In this document: positions 8,673 through 17,757 of the stretch, one piece after another
How positions within the stretch are numbered: position 1 is the first letter of the stretch
Layout: each line of letters opens with the position of its first letter
Program-made: the position numbers and the translations under genes
Notes under the pieces: model-generated
The model's input: the letters and a program-made list of their open reading frames with translations, nothing else
What the model was told of the DNA's origin: nothing
The model's database searches: none
Assembly: GCF_007004655.1 (NCBI RefSeq)
Contig: NZ_ML660095.1
Coordinates: 144,385 to 208,384 of the forward strand
Source: Exilibacterium tricleocarpae
GTDB lineage: Bacteria; Pseudomonadota; Gammaproteobacteria; Pseudomonadales; Cellvibrionaceae
Reading direction: 5' to 3'
Length of the DNA stretch: 64,000 nt

Positions 8673-9743
8673 ATGACTGCGCCTATGCCAAAAAACGAAT
8701 CCCTTACCGATCAGGTCAGTCTGCCCGAACAGCTACCCGATGCGGTCGGCGAGAGCGTCTGGATCGAGGTCATTCAGCGTATGGATACCATCTATGCCGA
8801 CCTGGTTCACCACCAGGTGGAACTGGAAGAGAAAAACACCGCCCTCGAGCAAACCTATCGCCAGTTGCAACAGACCCACGAGGAATTGAAAAACACGCAA
8901 CAGCAACTGGTACAGGCGGAAAAAATGGCTTCGCTCGGTCGCCTGGTGGCCGGCGTCGCCCACGAGTTGAACAATCCGATCAGCTTTATTCTCGGCAACA
9001 CCCACGCACTGGCGGGCTACAACCGCCGCCTGCAGACGTTTTTCTCCGGCCTGGAAAAGCTGGCCGACCCGCGGGTGGAGGAACTGCGCCGCCACAGCCG
9101 TATCGATCGCCTGTTGAACGATCTCGATCCATTGGTTGAGGGCAGCATGGAGGGCGCACAGCGGGTCGGCGATATTGTCGACAGCCTGTTGCGCTTTACC
9201 AATCCGCAGCCGCGGCAGATTGCGCAGTTCGATATCTGCCGTTTGGCCCACACCGCCACGCAGTGGGTACTGCGCGCGGCCCGCAACAAGCCAGCGGTGC
9301 ATTTCGATATGCCCGAGTCGCTGAATTTTTACGGTTACGAAGGGCCGGTGCACCAGATCCTGGTCAACCTGGTGCACAACGCCGTGGATGCCAGCGAAAA
9401 CGTCGACGCCCCGGCATTGTGGCTGACACTGCAACGGCAGCCACAGCAGTTGCTGATCAGCGTCAGGGATAATGGTGCCGGTATCGATCCCGAACACCTG
9501 AACACTATCTTCGACCCCTTCTTTACCACCAAACAGTCGGGCAAGGGCACCGGGCTTGGTCTCTATATCAGCTACCTGCTGGCCACCGAGCAGTGCGGCG
9601 GCCAGTTGCGCGCCGATAATCATATCGACGGCGGCGCCGTTTTCGAGCTGACGTTGCCACTTAATCAACAGCCACTTAATCAACAGCCGCTTAATCAGCA
9701 GTCACTTAACCGGCAGGGAGGCGAGTGTGACAGACAACAGTAA
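8673..9743 (+). CDS. hupT: soluble sensor histidine kinase HupT/HoxJ
   Basis: Kinase of the H2-sensing cascade. It has no membrane segment. An N-terminal coiled-coil (about residues 45-85) leads into [21 protein letters not shown] with phospho-acceptor His97, then N, G1 (DNGAGI) and G2 (GKGTGLGL) ATP-binding boxes. HupT/HoxJ forms a complex with the regulatory hydrogenase encoded directly downstream. I chose the ATG at 8673 (after GACGAGGG); an ATG at 8643 and one at 8625 inside hupR are alternatives. The last 20 residues are three to four copies of PLNQQ encoded by a 15-bp tandem repeat, an unusual tail. Confidence 0.92.
   Translation: MTAPMPKNESLTDQVSLPEQLPDAVGESVWIEVIQRMDTIYADLVHHQVELEEKNTALEQTYRQLQQTHEELKNTQQQLVQAEKMASLGRLVAGVAHELNNPISFILGNTHALAGYNRRLQTFFSGLEKLADPRVEELRRHSRIDRLLNDLDPLVEGSMEGAQRVGDIVDSLLRFTNPQPRQIAQFDICRLAHTATQWVLRAARNKPAVHFDMPESLNFYGYEGPVHQILVNLVHNAVDASENVDAPALWLTLQRQPQQLLISVRDNGAGIDPEHLNTIFDPFFTTKQSGKGTGLGLYISYLLATEQCGGQLRADNHIDGGAVFELTLPLNQQPLNQQPLNQQSLNRQGGECDRQQ
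9658..9717 (+). repeat. 15-bp tandem repeat at the hupT 3' end
   Basis: About four imperfect copies of CACTTAATCAACAGC, encoding [20 protein letters not shown] at the C-terminus of the kinase. The unit is a multiple of three, so copy-number change would lengthen or shorten the tail in frame. Confidence 0.8.
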
Positions 9744-10749
9744 ACTCAATCTGCTGTGGTTGCAGTCCGGCGGCTGCGGCGGCTGCAGCATGTCGCTGCT
9801 GAATGCGGAAAATCCCTCGCTGTATGAATTGTTCGAGCAGGCGGGCATCGAACTGCTTTGGCATCCGAGTTTAAGCGAGCGCGGCGGCCGTGCGCTGATC
9901 GAGCTGCTGCAGTCCATCGTTGCGGGCGACACGCGGCTGGATATTCTCTGCCTCGAGGGCTCCGTGATGAAGGGGCCCAACGGCACCGGCAAATTCCATC
10001 TGCTGAGCGGCACCGACACACCCATGTTCGAGTGGCTGGAAAAACTCGCCGGCGTCGCCGACGTGGTGCTGGCGGTGGGCAGTTGTGCCGCTTTCGGCGG
10101 CATTACCGCCGCCGGTGACAATATCGGCGAGGCCATCGGCCTGCAGTACGACGGCGAGCAGCCGGGCGGGCTGCTGCCGCAGACCTGGCGCAGCCGCGGC
10201 GAGCTGCCGGTGATCAACGTCGCCGGCTGTCCCGTACATCCGGGCTGGGTAACCGACAGTCTGCTGTTGATCGCCGACCGGCAGATGCAAGGCGACCAGA
10301 TCGACGAATACCAGCGGCCGCGGCTCTACACCGATCACCTGGTTCACCACGGCTGCCCGCGCAACGAATACTACGAATTCAAAGCCAGCGCCGAAAAACC
10401 CTCGGACCAGGGCTGCATGATGGAAAACATGGGCTGCCTCGGTACCCAGGCGCGCGCCGACTGCAATATCCGCCCCTGGAACGGCAGTGGCTCCTGCCTC
10501 AAAGGCGGCTATGCCTGTATCAACTGCACCGCGCCGGGCTTCGAAGAGCCCGGACACGCCTTCAGTGAAACACCGAAAGTGGCCGGTATTCCGGTGGGCC
10601 TGCCCACCGATATGCCCAAGGCCTGGTTTGTCGCGCTCGCCTCGCTGGCCAAGGCGGCCACGCCGGAGCGCCTGCGCCAAAACGCCACCTCCGAACGCCT
10701 GATTTATCCGCCCGCCCACACCTCCACCAAGGGGAGGGACAAGTCGTGA
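9727..10749 (+). CDS. hupU: regulatory (H2-sensing) hydrogenase small subunit HupU/HoxB
   Basis: Cytoplasmic small subunit of the H2 sensor (group 2b). It has no Tat signal: the protein starts directly with LNLLWLQSGGCGGCSMSLL, the proximal-cluster motif of sensor hydrogenases with the standard glycine (CGGC) rather than the extra cysteine seen in hupS. Further cluster cysteines lie in VGSCAAFGG, VAGCPVHPG, HGCPRNEYYEFKASAEKPSDQGCMMENMGCLG and GSGSCLKGGYACINC. GTG start; it overlaps the hupT 3' end by 17 bases and hupV by 4 (GTGA). It signals H2 through HupT to HupR. Confidence 0.95.
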   Translation: MTDNSKLNLLWLQSGGCGGCSMSLLNAENPSLYELFEQAGIELLWHPSLSERGGRALIELLQSIVAGDTRLDILCLEGSVMKGPNGTGKFHLLSGTDTPMFEWLEKLAGVADVVLAVGSCAAFGGITAAGDNIGEAIGLQYDGEQPGGLLPQTWRSRGELPVINVAGCPVHPGWVTDSLLLIADRQMQGDQIDEYQRPRLYTDHLVHHGCPRNEYYEFKASAEKPSDQGCMMENMGCLGTQARADCNIRPWNGSGSCLKGGYACINCTAPGFEEPGHAFSETPKVAGIPVGLPTDMPKAWFVALASLAKAATPERLRQNATSERLIYPPAHTSTKGRDKS

Positions 10750-12212
10750 GCGATGGCGGCGGCAGGAAAATTCTCGGGCCGATCAACCGCGTCGAAGGCG
10801 ATCTGGAAGTGCGTCTCGAAGTCGAGCGGCGACAGGTCACCCGCGCCTGGGTCAACTCGCCGCTGTTTCGCGGCTTCGAAAAAATACTGCAGGGCAAGGC
10901 GCCGGCCGACGCACTGGTTTATACGCCGCGCATCTGCGGTATCTGTTCGGTATCGCAGTCAATTGCCGCCGCCGCCGCGCTGGCACAACTGCAGGGGATT
11001 GCGCCTACGGAAAACGGCCAACTGGCGACCAACCTGACCCTGGCCTGCGAAAATCTGGCCGATCACCTCAGCCATTTCTACCTGTTTTTTATGCCGGATT
11101 TCGCCCGCGCCGGCTACGCCGATCAGCCCTGGTACTCGCAGCAGGCGCCGCGCTTTCGCGCCCAGACCGGCGCGGCCGGCAACCAGGTGCTGCCGGCGCG
11201 CGCAGCGTTTTTACAGCTCACCGGGCTGCTGGCGGGCAAGTGGCCTCACTCGCTGAGTCTGCAGCCCGGCGGTACCAGCAAACCCCTTAACCGCAGCGAG
11301 CAGTTGCGACTGCAGGCAATGATCGGCAAGTTTCGCCGCTTTCTGGAGCAGACGCTGTTCGGCGACCAATTGGAAAACGTCAATACCCTGGCATCGATCA
11401 AGCAATTGCAGCAGTGGCAGTCGCAACATCCGCACAGTGATTTCGGCCGTTTTCTCGCTATTGCCGACGCCCTGCAACTCGATCAGCTCGGCCGCGCCGC
11501 CGACCGCTTTATGAGCTATGGCGCTTACACACTGAGACAGGGCTGGCTGTTCCGGCGCGGCTGCGTCACCCTGGAAGAGGGCCATGCGGTCTACGCCAAA
11601 CTGGACGAGCGCAGTATTACCGAAGATATCGCCAGCAGTTGGCTGGCCGGCGAGCGCTGCCCTTTACATCCCTATCGCGGCCGCACCGAACCCGACGCCG
11701 AACAGAGCGGTTACAGTTGGTGCAAGGCGCCGCGGCTGGACGGGCGCAGTGTCGAAGTCGGCGCGCTGGCGCGGCAGGTCGTCAACGGCCATCCGCTGGC
11801 GCTGGACCTGGTGGCGCAAAGCGGCGCCAGTGTCTACAGCCGCGTCATTGGCCGACTGCTGGAACTGGCGCTGGTGGTGCCGGAAATGGAAAACTGGTGC
11901 GCCGAACTCGACCCGCAGCAGCCCTATTGCCGCCACGGTGTGGCACCCGACAGCGGCCGCGGTGCCGGCATGGTGGAGGCGGCGCGGGGCAGCCTCGGCC
12001 ACTGGCTGCAGGTTGAAGGAGGCCGCATCAGTAACTACCAGATTATTGCGCCCACCACCTGGAATTTTTCCCCGCGCGACGGCGGCGATCAGCCGGGGGC
12101 GCTGGAGCAGGCGCTGGAGGGCGCGCCGGTGGCCGGCGATATCGAAGAGGCGCTGGCGGTGCAGCATATTATCCGCTCGTTTGATCCCTGTATGGTCTGT
12201 ACGGTGCATTGA
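10746..12212 (+). CDS. hupV: regulatory (H2-sensing) hydrogenase large subunit HupV/HoxC
   Basis: Catalytic [NiFe] subunit of the H2 sensor. The N-terminal pair is RICGICSVSQS, in which the usual His of RxCGxCxxxH is Gln, and the C-terminal pair is DPCMVCTVH. The protein ends exactly at that His, so there is no cleavable extension and no endopeptidase step. Both features are diagnostic of regulatory rather than energy-converting enzymes. 488 residues, GTG start overlapping hupU. Its stop overlaps the hypF start (TGATG). Confidence 0.95.
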   Translation: MSDGGGRKILGPINRVEGDLEVRLEVERRQVTRAWVNSPLFRGFEKILQGKAPADALVYTPRICGICSVSQSIAAAAALAQLQGIAPTENGQLATNLTLACENLADHLSHFYLFFMPDFARAGYADQPWYSQQAPRFRAQTGAAGNQVLPARAAFLQLTGLLAGKWPHSLSLQPGGTSKPLNRSEQLRLQAMIGKFRRFLEQTLFGDQLENVNTLASIKQLQQWQSQHPHSDFGRFLAIADALQLDQLGRAADRFMSYGAYTLRQGWLFRRGCVTLEEGHAVYAKLDERSITEDIASSWLAGERCPLHPYRGRTEPDAEQSGYSWCKAPRLDGRSVEVGALARQVVNGHPLALDLVAQSGASVYSRVIGRLLELALVVPEMENWCAELDPQQPYCRHGVAPDSGRGAGMVEAARGSLGHWLQVEGGRISNYQIIAPTTWNFSPRDGGDQPGALEQALEGAPVAGDIEEALAVQHIIRSFDPCMVCTVH

Positions 12213-14605
12213 TGAACAGTCTCGCCGAGTCGACTACCTGCCAGCGAACCATCCGCGTGCGCGGTATCGTGCAGGGCGTGGGTTTTCGCCCGGCGGTATG
12301 GCGCTTTGCCAGACAGTTGGGCCTTTGCGGGCAGGTGCGCAACGACGGCGACGGCCTGTTGATCGAATGCCGGGGACCGCGACCAAACGTCTATCAACTG
12401 ATTGAACAATTGCACCGCGAGGCGCCGGCGCAGGCGCGCATCAGCAGTATCGATCACTGGGCCGGCGGCGAGCCGATCACCGGCGACGACTTCGTCATCG
12501 CCCGCAGTCGCGAACAGTCCCGTGCCGGTACCGGCATAGCGCCGGACCTGGCCACCTGTACCGCCTGTGCCGCCGAGGTGAAACAGGCCGGCAGCCGCCG
12601 CTACCGCTACGCGTTTACCAACTGCACCCACTGCGGGCCGCGACTGAGCATCATCCGCAACCTGCCCTACGACCGCGCCAATACCAGTATGACCGCCTTT
12701 GAGCAGTGCCCGCACTGCCTGGAGGAATACCAAAATCCCGCCGACCGCCGCTTTCACGCCCAGCCCAATGCCTGCCCCGACTGTGGCCCCTCGCTGTGTC
12801 TAGTCGATCGCGACGGTGGCACTATCGACGGCGATGACTCACTCGAAGCTGCACTGCGCTGCTTGCGGCAGGGGCAGATACTGGCGCTGAAAGGAATCGG
12901 TGGCTTCCAACTGGCGGTGGATGCCGGCAATGCCGCTGCGGTGGCCGAACTGCGCCGCCGCAAAAGTAGGCCGCACAAACCCTTTGCCCTGATGGCGCGC
13001 GATCTGACGGTTATCCAGCGTTACTGCCACATCAGCCCGCTGCAGCGGCAACTGCTGCAAAGTGCTGCCGCACCCATAGTGTTGCTCGAACGCCGGCACG
13101 GCGGGCCGGGCCTCGACGCTGTGGCGCCCGATCAACGGCGCCTCGGCTTTATGCTGCCGACCTCGCCGCTGCACCACTTGCTGCTGGAAACTTTTGCCAC
13201 GCCGCTGGTGATGACCTCCGGCAATGCTGCCGGCCAACCGCAGTGTATCGACAATCAACAGGCGCTACGGGAACTGGGAGAGGTGGCCGATAGCTTCCTG
13301 CTGCACGACCGGGATATTGTGCAGCGGGTCGACGACTCGGTGGTGCAGATCACCGGCGAACAACCGCAACTGTTGCGCCGTGCCCGCGGTTATGCGCCAG
13401 CACCGCTGCCACTGCCGCCGGGCTTCGAAACCTGCACGCCAATCCTCGCCACCGGCGGCGATCTGAAAAATACTTTTTGCCTGCTCGGCGCCGGGCGGGC
13501 GATCCTGTCCCAACATATCGGCGATCTGCGCGATGCCGGCACCCTGGCCGATTTCGAGCACTGCCTGAAACTGTTCAACGGTCTGTACCCGTCTGACCGG
13601 CAACAGCCGGCGGCGGTTGCCGTCGATCAGCACCCGCAGTATCTGTCGGGGGATTTTGGCCGCTCACTGGCAGCGGAAAAAAAACTGCCGCTGATCGAGG
13701 TGCAACACCACCACGCCCATATCGCCGCCTGTATGGGGGACAATCAACGCCCGCTGCAGGCGCCGCCGCTACTGGCCGTGGTGTTGGATGGTATGGGCTT
13801 TGCGAAAGCCGATCCGGCGCAACCCCTGTGGGGCGGTGAGATATTCCTCGCCGATTACACCGTCGCGAAACGGCTTGCCCGCCTCAAACCTACGGCGTTA
13901 CCGGGCGGAGATACAGCGATGCGGCAGCCCTGGCGCAACTGTCTCGCGCAGTTGCACAGCGCGCTGGGATGGCAGTCGGTGGCGCAGCGCTATGCCGGTT
14001 TGCCGCTGATCGACGCCCTCAAGCGGCAGCCGCTGGATACCTTGCTGAGGATGATCGACAAAGGCGTCAACGCCCCGCTAAGTTCCTCCTGCGGGCGTTT
14101 ATTCGATGCGGTTGCCGCCGCGGTCGGCATCCATAGCGAAGGCGCTATCAGCTATGAGGGACAGGCGGCGATAGCACTCGAGGCTTGTATTGAGGACGCC
14201 GACTGGCGTGCTGCCGGCGTCTATCCCTTTGCCTTGCAGCGCACCGATCAACTCTGGCAGATCGATCCGGCGCCGCTGTGGCCGGCCCTGCTCGGCGATC
14301 TGGCAGCCGGCTGCCGGCGCGGCCTGATCGCCGCCCGTTTCCATCTGGGACTGGCGGCGGTACTGGTCGAGTGTCTCTGCTTGCTGGCGCGGGAGCACGG
14401 CGTAAAAACGATCGCCTTAAGCGGCGGCGTTTTGCAAAATCCGCGTCTGTCAAACGCCCTGCAATCGCAACTGCAGGCGCGGGACTTCGAGGTACTGGTG
14501 CACCGGCAGGTACCCGCCAATGACGGCGGCATCGCCCTGGGGCAAGGGCTGGTGGCAGCAGCTCAACTACAAAGCGGTTACACAGGAGAACAATCATGTG
14601 CCTAG
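12212..14605 (+). CDS. hypF: carbamoyltransferase HypF
   Basis: Converts carbamoyl phosphate to carbamoyl-AMP and transfers it to the HypE C-terminal Cys, making the cyanide ligands. Domains in order: acylphosphatase (VRGIVQGVGFRPAVWRF, about residues 10-100), two zinc fingers (CTACAAE to CGPR and CPHCLEEY to CPDCG), a YrdC-like domain (ALKGIGGFQLAVDA onward) and a Kae1-like domain (VQHHHAHIAACM and a C-terminal ALSGGVLQNP). 797 residues. The ATG at 12212 overlaps the hupV stop and is preferred over the adjacent TTG at 12209. It overlaps hypC by 10 bases. Confidence 0.97.
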   Translation: MNSLAESTTCQRTIRVRGIVQGVGFRPAVWRFARQLGLCGQVRNDGDGLLIECRGPRPNVYQLIEQLHREAPAQARISSIDHWAGGEPITGDDFVIARSREQSRAGTGIAPDLATCTACAAEVKQAGSRRYRYAFTNCTHCGPRLSIIRNLPYDRANTSMTAFEQCPHCLEEYQNPADRRFHAQPNACPDCGPSLCLVDRDGGTIDGDDSLEAALRCLRQGQILALKGIGGFQLAVDAGNAAAVAELRRRKSRPHKPFALMARDLTVIQRYCHISPLQRQLLQSAAAPIVLLERRHGGPGLDAVAPDQRRLGFMLPTSPLHHLLLETFATPLVMTSGNAAGQPQCIDNQQALRELGEVADSFLLHDRDIVQRVDDSVVQITGEQPQLLRRARGYAPAPLPLPPGFETCTPILATGGDLKNTFCLLGAGRAILSQHIGDLRDAGTLADFEHCLKLFNGLYPSDRQQPAAVAVDQHPQYLSGDFGRSLAAEKKLPLIEVQHHHAHIAACMGDNQRPLQAPPLLAVVLDGMGFAKADPAQPLWGGEIFLADYTVAKRLARLKPTALPGGDTAMRQPWRNCLAQLHSALGWQSVAQRYAGLPLIDALKRQPLDTLLRMIDKGVNAPLSSSCGRLFDAVAAAVGIHSEGAISYEGQAAIALEACIEDADWRAAGVYPFALQRTDQLWQIDPAPLWPALLGDLAAGCRRGLIAARFHLGLAAVLVECLCLLAREHGVKTIALSGGVLQNPRLSNALQSQLQARDFEVLVHRQVPANDGGIALGQGLVAAAQLQSGYTGEQSCA

Positions 14606-14877
14606 GTATTCCGGGGCGGATAGTCGCCATTACCGATGCCGACAAACTGATGGCCAGGGTCGATGTCGCCGGTGTGCAGCGCGAGATCAATATCGCCTGT
14701 GTGGTCGACCCGGGGCAGGCACCGGACAGTATTATCGGCACCTGGGTACTGGTGCATGTGGGCTTCGCCATGAGTCGCATCGACGAGCAGGAAGCGCAGA
14801 AAACCCTGCAATTGCTGGCGGAGCTGGGTGAAATGCAGGAAGAACTCACCGCTATGCAGTCTACAGCACAGCCTTAG
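14596..14877 (+). CDS. hypC: hydrogenase maturation chaperone HypC
   Basis: Carries the Fe(CN)2CO moiety with HypD and docks on the large-subunit precursor. MCLGIPGRI holds the essential Cys2, and VHVGFAMSRIDEQEAQKTL is the conserved C-terminal helix region. At 93 residues it has the standard length, in contrast with the longer HupF paralogue at 1862-2224. Having both HypC and HupF is usual for uptake-hydrogenase organisms. It is translationally coupled to hypF. Confidence 0.97.
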   Translation: MCLGIPGRIVAITDADKLMARVDVAGVQREINIACVVDPGQAPDSIIGTWVLVHVGFAMSRIDEQEAQKTLQLLAELGEMQEELTAMQSTAQP

Positions 14878-14888
14878 CGTCGGAGGCG

Positions 14889-15569
14889 ATGATGAGCGAA
14901 GACAGCAAACCACTCGACGACCTCTATCCTTTCCTGCACGGCAAGCGCAAAGACCCGCAGCGCGAGCGCCGGGCGCTGTTGCAATCGGTGCGGCAAAAAG
15001 CCGAACACAGCGTCGCCATGAAGGAAAAGTTTTTTGCCGACAACGGCCCGGCGCTGGTTGACGCCGCCACTGCGCTGGCGCGGGTCTATCAGCGCGGGGG
15101 CCGGCTGTTTACCATGGGCAACGGCGGCTCCAGTTGTGACGCCAGCCACTTTGCCGTGGAGTTCCAGCACCCGGTTACCGCCGGCCGGCCGCCGCTGCCG
15201 GCCATGAATCTGTGCATGGATATGGCCATGATCAGCGCCGTGGCCAACGATGTGGGCGTCGAGCATATGTTTACCCGGCAACTGCGGGCCCACGCCCGAA
15301 CCGGCGACGGCCTGGTGGGTTTTTCCACCAGCGGCAATTCCAAAAACCTGATGGCCGCTTTTGAAACGGCCCGGCAGATGCAATTGCTGACACTGGGCTT
15401 TTGCGGCGGCGACGGCGGCGCCATGCGCAGCAGCGGCCTGCTCGATCACTGCCTGCTGGTGGAGACCGACTCGATCCACCGGGTGCAGGAGGTACATCTG
15501 GCCATCTATCACATCCTCTGGGATTTAACCCATACCCTGCTTGCCGACAAGCGCGGAGGTCTACAATGA
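14889..15569 (+). CDS. SIS-domain phosphosugar isomerase (GmhA-like) inside the hyp operon
   Basis: Single SIS domain of the sedoheptulose-7-phosphate isomerase (GmhA) type. Visible motifs are FTMGNGGSSCDASHFAVEF (phosphosugar-binding loop), FSTSGNSKNL and a C-terminal helix HRVQEVHLAIYHILWDL carrying Glu/His residues equivalent to the GmhA active site. 226 residues, with an N-terminal polar extension of about 40 residues. The start is 14889 or 14892 after CGGAGG. It overlaps hypD by 4 bases, so it is a true operon member, yet no LPS heptose gene is nearby. SIS genes recur next to hyp genes in other genomes, but no step in NiFe-cofactor assembly is assigned to them as far as I know. Confidence 0.9.
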   Translation: MMSEDSKPLDDLYPFLHGKRKDPQRERRALLQSVRQKAEHSVAMKEKFFADNGPALVDAATALARVYQRGGRLFTMGNGGSSCDASHFAVEFQHPVTAGRPPLPAMNLCMDMAMISAVANDVGVEHMFTRQLRAHARTGDGLVGFSTSGNSKNLMAAFETARQMQLLTLGFCGGDGGAMRSSGLLDHCLLVETDSIHRVQEVHLAIYHILWDLTHTLLADKRGGLQ

Positions 15570-16717
15570 AATACGTCGACGAATTTCGCGATCCCGAACG
15601 GGCGGCTGCGCTGCAACAACGGATAAAACACCTCGCCGCACAAATCTTTGCGCGCCGCGGCCGGCCGTTGCAGTTAATGGAGTTTTGCGGCGGTCACACC
15701 CATACCATTTTCCGCTACGGCATCGAGCAACTGCTGCCGGATAGTATTGAGCTGGTGCACGGACCCGGTTGCCCGGTGTGTGTATTGCCGCGGGGGCGCG
15801 TCGATGACTGTGTGGCGCTGGCACAACGCCCGGAGGTGATCTTTACCACTTTTGGCGATGCGATGCGGGTGCCTGGCTCACGCCAGAGCCTGCTCGAGGC
15901 CAAGGCCGCCGGCGCCGATGTGCGTATGGTCTATTCACCGCTGGATGCGCTGGCGCTGGCCCGCAAGCACCCCTCGCGCGAGGTGATCTTTTTCGCTCTC
16001 GGCTTCGAAACCACCATGCCCAGCACGGCTTTGACAGTGCTGCGAGCGGCCGGCGAAAACATCGGCAATTTCTCCCTGTTCTGCAACCATATCACCACCG
16101 TGCCGACCATCAAGGCGATCCTCGATTCGGCGGATATGAAAATCGACGGCTTCCTGGCCCCGGGCCATGTCAGTATGGTGGTGGGTGAAACACCCTTCCA
16201 TTTTGTCTGCGACCACTACCACAAGCCGCTGGTAATCACCGGCTTCGAGCCGCTGGATATTCTGCAGTCGCTGTGGATGTTGTTGCGGCAGATACACGGC
16301 GGCTACTGTAGCGTCGAAAACCAGTACAGTCGCGTTGTCGCCAGCGGCGGCAACGACGCCGGCCTCAATGCCATCCATCAGGTTTTCGAACTGCGCGAAT
16401 ATTTCGAATGGCGCGGTCTCGGCTCCATCGACCACTCGGGGGTGCGCATCCGCGAGCAGTACGCCGCCTTTGACGCCGAGAGAAAATTCAGCCTCGTCAA
16501 TCTGCAAATAGCCGATCCCAAATCCTGCCAATGTGGCGAGGTGCTGAAAGGCGTGATCCGCCCGTGGCAGTGCAAAGTGTTCGGCGAGCAGTGCAATCCG
16601 CAAAAACCGCTGGGCGCGCTGATGGTGTCCTCCGAAGGCGCCTGTGCCGCTTACTATAACTTCGGCGATCAGCAGGCGCTGATCAGACTGAGAGAAGAAA
16701 ACGGAGTCAGTGTATGA
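15566..16717 (+). CDS. hypD: Fe-S scaffold protein HypD
   Basis: Scaffold on which the Fe(CN)2CO group is built together with HypC. Visible motifs are MEFCGGHTHTI and HGPGCPVCVLP (redox-active cysteines), ALGFETTMPSTA, and the four cysteines of the [4Fe-4S] site within CQCGEV and CKVFGEQC. 383 residues, the normal length. The ATG at 15566 overlaps the SIS gene stop and has GCGGAGG upstream. An in-frame start further upstream (15401) lies inside the SIS gene and is rejected. It overlaps hypE by 4 bases. Confidence 0.97.
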   Translation: MKYVDEFRDPERAAALQQRIKHLAAQIFARRGRPLQLMEFCGGHTHTIFRYGIEQLLPDSIELVHGPGCPVCVLPRGRVDDCVALAQRPEVIFTTFGDAMRVPGSRQSLLEAKAAGADVRMVYSPLDALALARKHPSREVIFFALGFETTMPSTALTVLRAAGENIGNFSLFCNHITTVPTIKAILDSADMKIDGFLAPGHVSMVVGETPFHFVCDHYHKPLVITGFEPLDILQSLWMLLRQIHGGYCSVENQYSRVVASGGNDAGLNAIHQVFELREYFEWRGLGSIDHSGVRIREQYAAFDAERKFSLVNLQIADPKSCQCGEVLKGVIRPWQCKVFGEQCNPQKPLGALMVSSEGACAAYYNFGDQQALIRLREENGVSV

Positions 16718-17757
16718 GCAACGCGCCCTTTACACCCGGGCAGACCATCACCATGGCCCACGGCAGCGGCGGCAAGGCGATGCATCAACTGATCGAATCG
16801 CTGTTCGTGGCCACCTTTGATGATCCGCAGCTTTCGCAGTTGGAAGACCAGGCGCGCTTTTACTTCGCCGAGATGACCGGTGCCGGCGACCGCCTGGCTT
16901 TTACCACTGACTCCTATGTGGTGGACCCGTTGTTTTTCCCCGGCGGTGATATCGGCCAGTTGGCTGTTACCGGCACCGTCAACGATCTGGCGGTGGGCGG
17001 CGCCAGGCCGCTGTATTTGAGCTGTGGCATGATCATCGAAGAGGGGCTGCCGATAGAAACCCTGCAGGCGGTGGCACAGTCGATGAAGCGCAGCGCTGAA
17101 ACCGCCGGTGTGTCGATCGTTACGGGTGATACCAAGGTGGTACCCCGCGGCGCCTGTGACAAACTGTTTATCAATACCGCCGGCGTGGGTGTGATACCGG
17201 CGGGCATACAAATCGAAGCTGGTGGCGCCAAGCCGGGAGACGCCATTTTAATCAACGGCTACCTGGGAGACCACGGCGCCGCCATTGTCGATGCCCGCGG
17301 TGAGCTGGCCATGGAGAGCCAGATTGAAACCGATTGCCAGCCGCTGAATCACCTGATCGCGGATATGCTGGCGGTATGCCCCGATATCCGCTGCCTGCGC
17401 GATGCCACCCGCGGCGGCCTGGCAACGGTGCTCAACGAGTTTGCTGCGGCCGGCAACTGCTGTATGCAAATCGAGGAACAGGCGCTGCCGATCCGCACCG
17501 AGGTGCGGGGTATCTGTGAAATTCTGGGACTGGACCCGCTCTACCTGGCCAACGAGGGCAAACTGGTAGCGGTGGTCCCCGCCCAGGCCGTCGACGCGCT
17601 GCTCGATCTGATGCGCGCCCACCCCGCCGGCGCCCACAGCGCGGCCATAGGTTGCGTTGCCGGGGCGCCGGCCGGACGGGTGCTGATAAAAACCGCCTTC
17701 GGCAGCCAGCGTATTGTCGATACACTGATTGGCGAACAACTACCGAGGATATGTTGA
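16714..17757 (+). CDS. hypE: thiocyanate-forming dehydratase HypE
   Basis: ATP-dependent dehydratase that turns the HypF-made thiocarbamate on its C-terminal Cys into thiocyanate. PurM-like fold with the N-terminal MAHGSGGKAMHQLI and GDTKVVPRG motifs. The protein ends in EQLPRIC, with the acceptor cysteine last as required. 347 residues. It overlaps hypD upstream and the nickel permease gene downstream (TGATG). Confidence 0.97.
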   Translation: MSNAPFTPGQTITMAHGSGGKAMHQLIESLFVATFDDPQLSQLEDQARFYFAEMTGAGDRLAFTTDSYVVDPLFFPGGDIGQLAVTGTVNDLAVGGARPLYLSCGMIIEEGLPIETLQAVAQSMKRSAETAGVSIVTGDTKVVPRGACDKLFINTAGVGVIPAGIQIEAGGAKPGDAILINGYLGDHGAAIVDARGELAMESQIETDCQPLNHLIADMLAVCPDIRCLRDATRGGLATVLNEFAAAGNCCMQIEEQALPIRTEVRGICEILGLDPLYLANEGKLVAVVPAQAVDALLDLMRAHPAGAHSAAIGCVAGAPAGRVLIKTAFGSQRIVDTLIGEQLPRIC

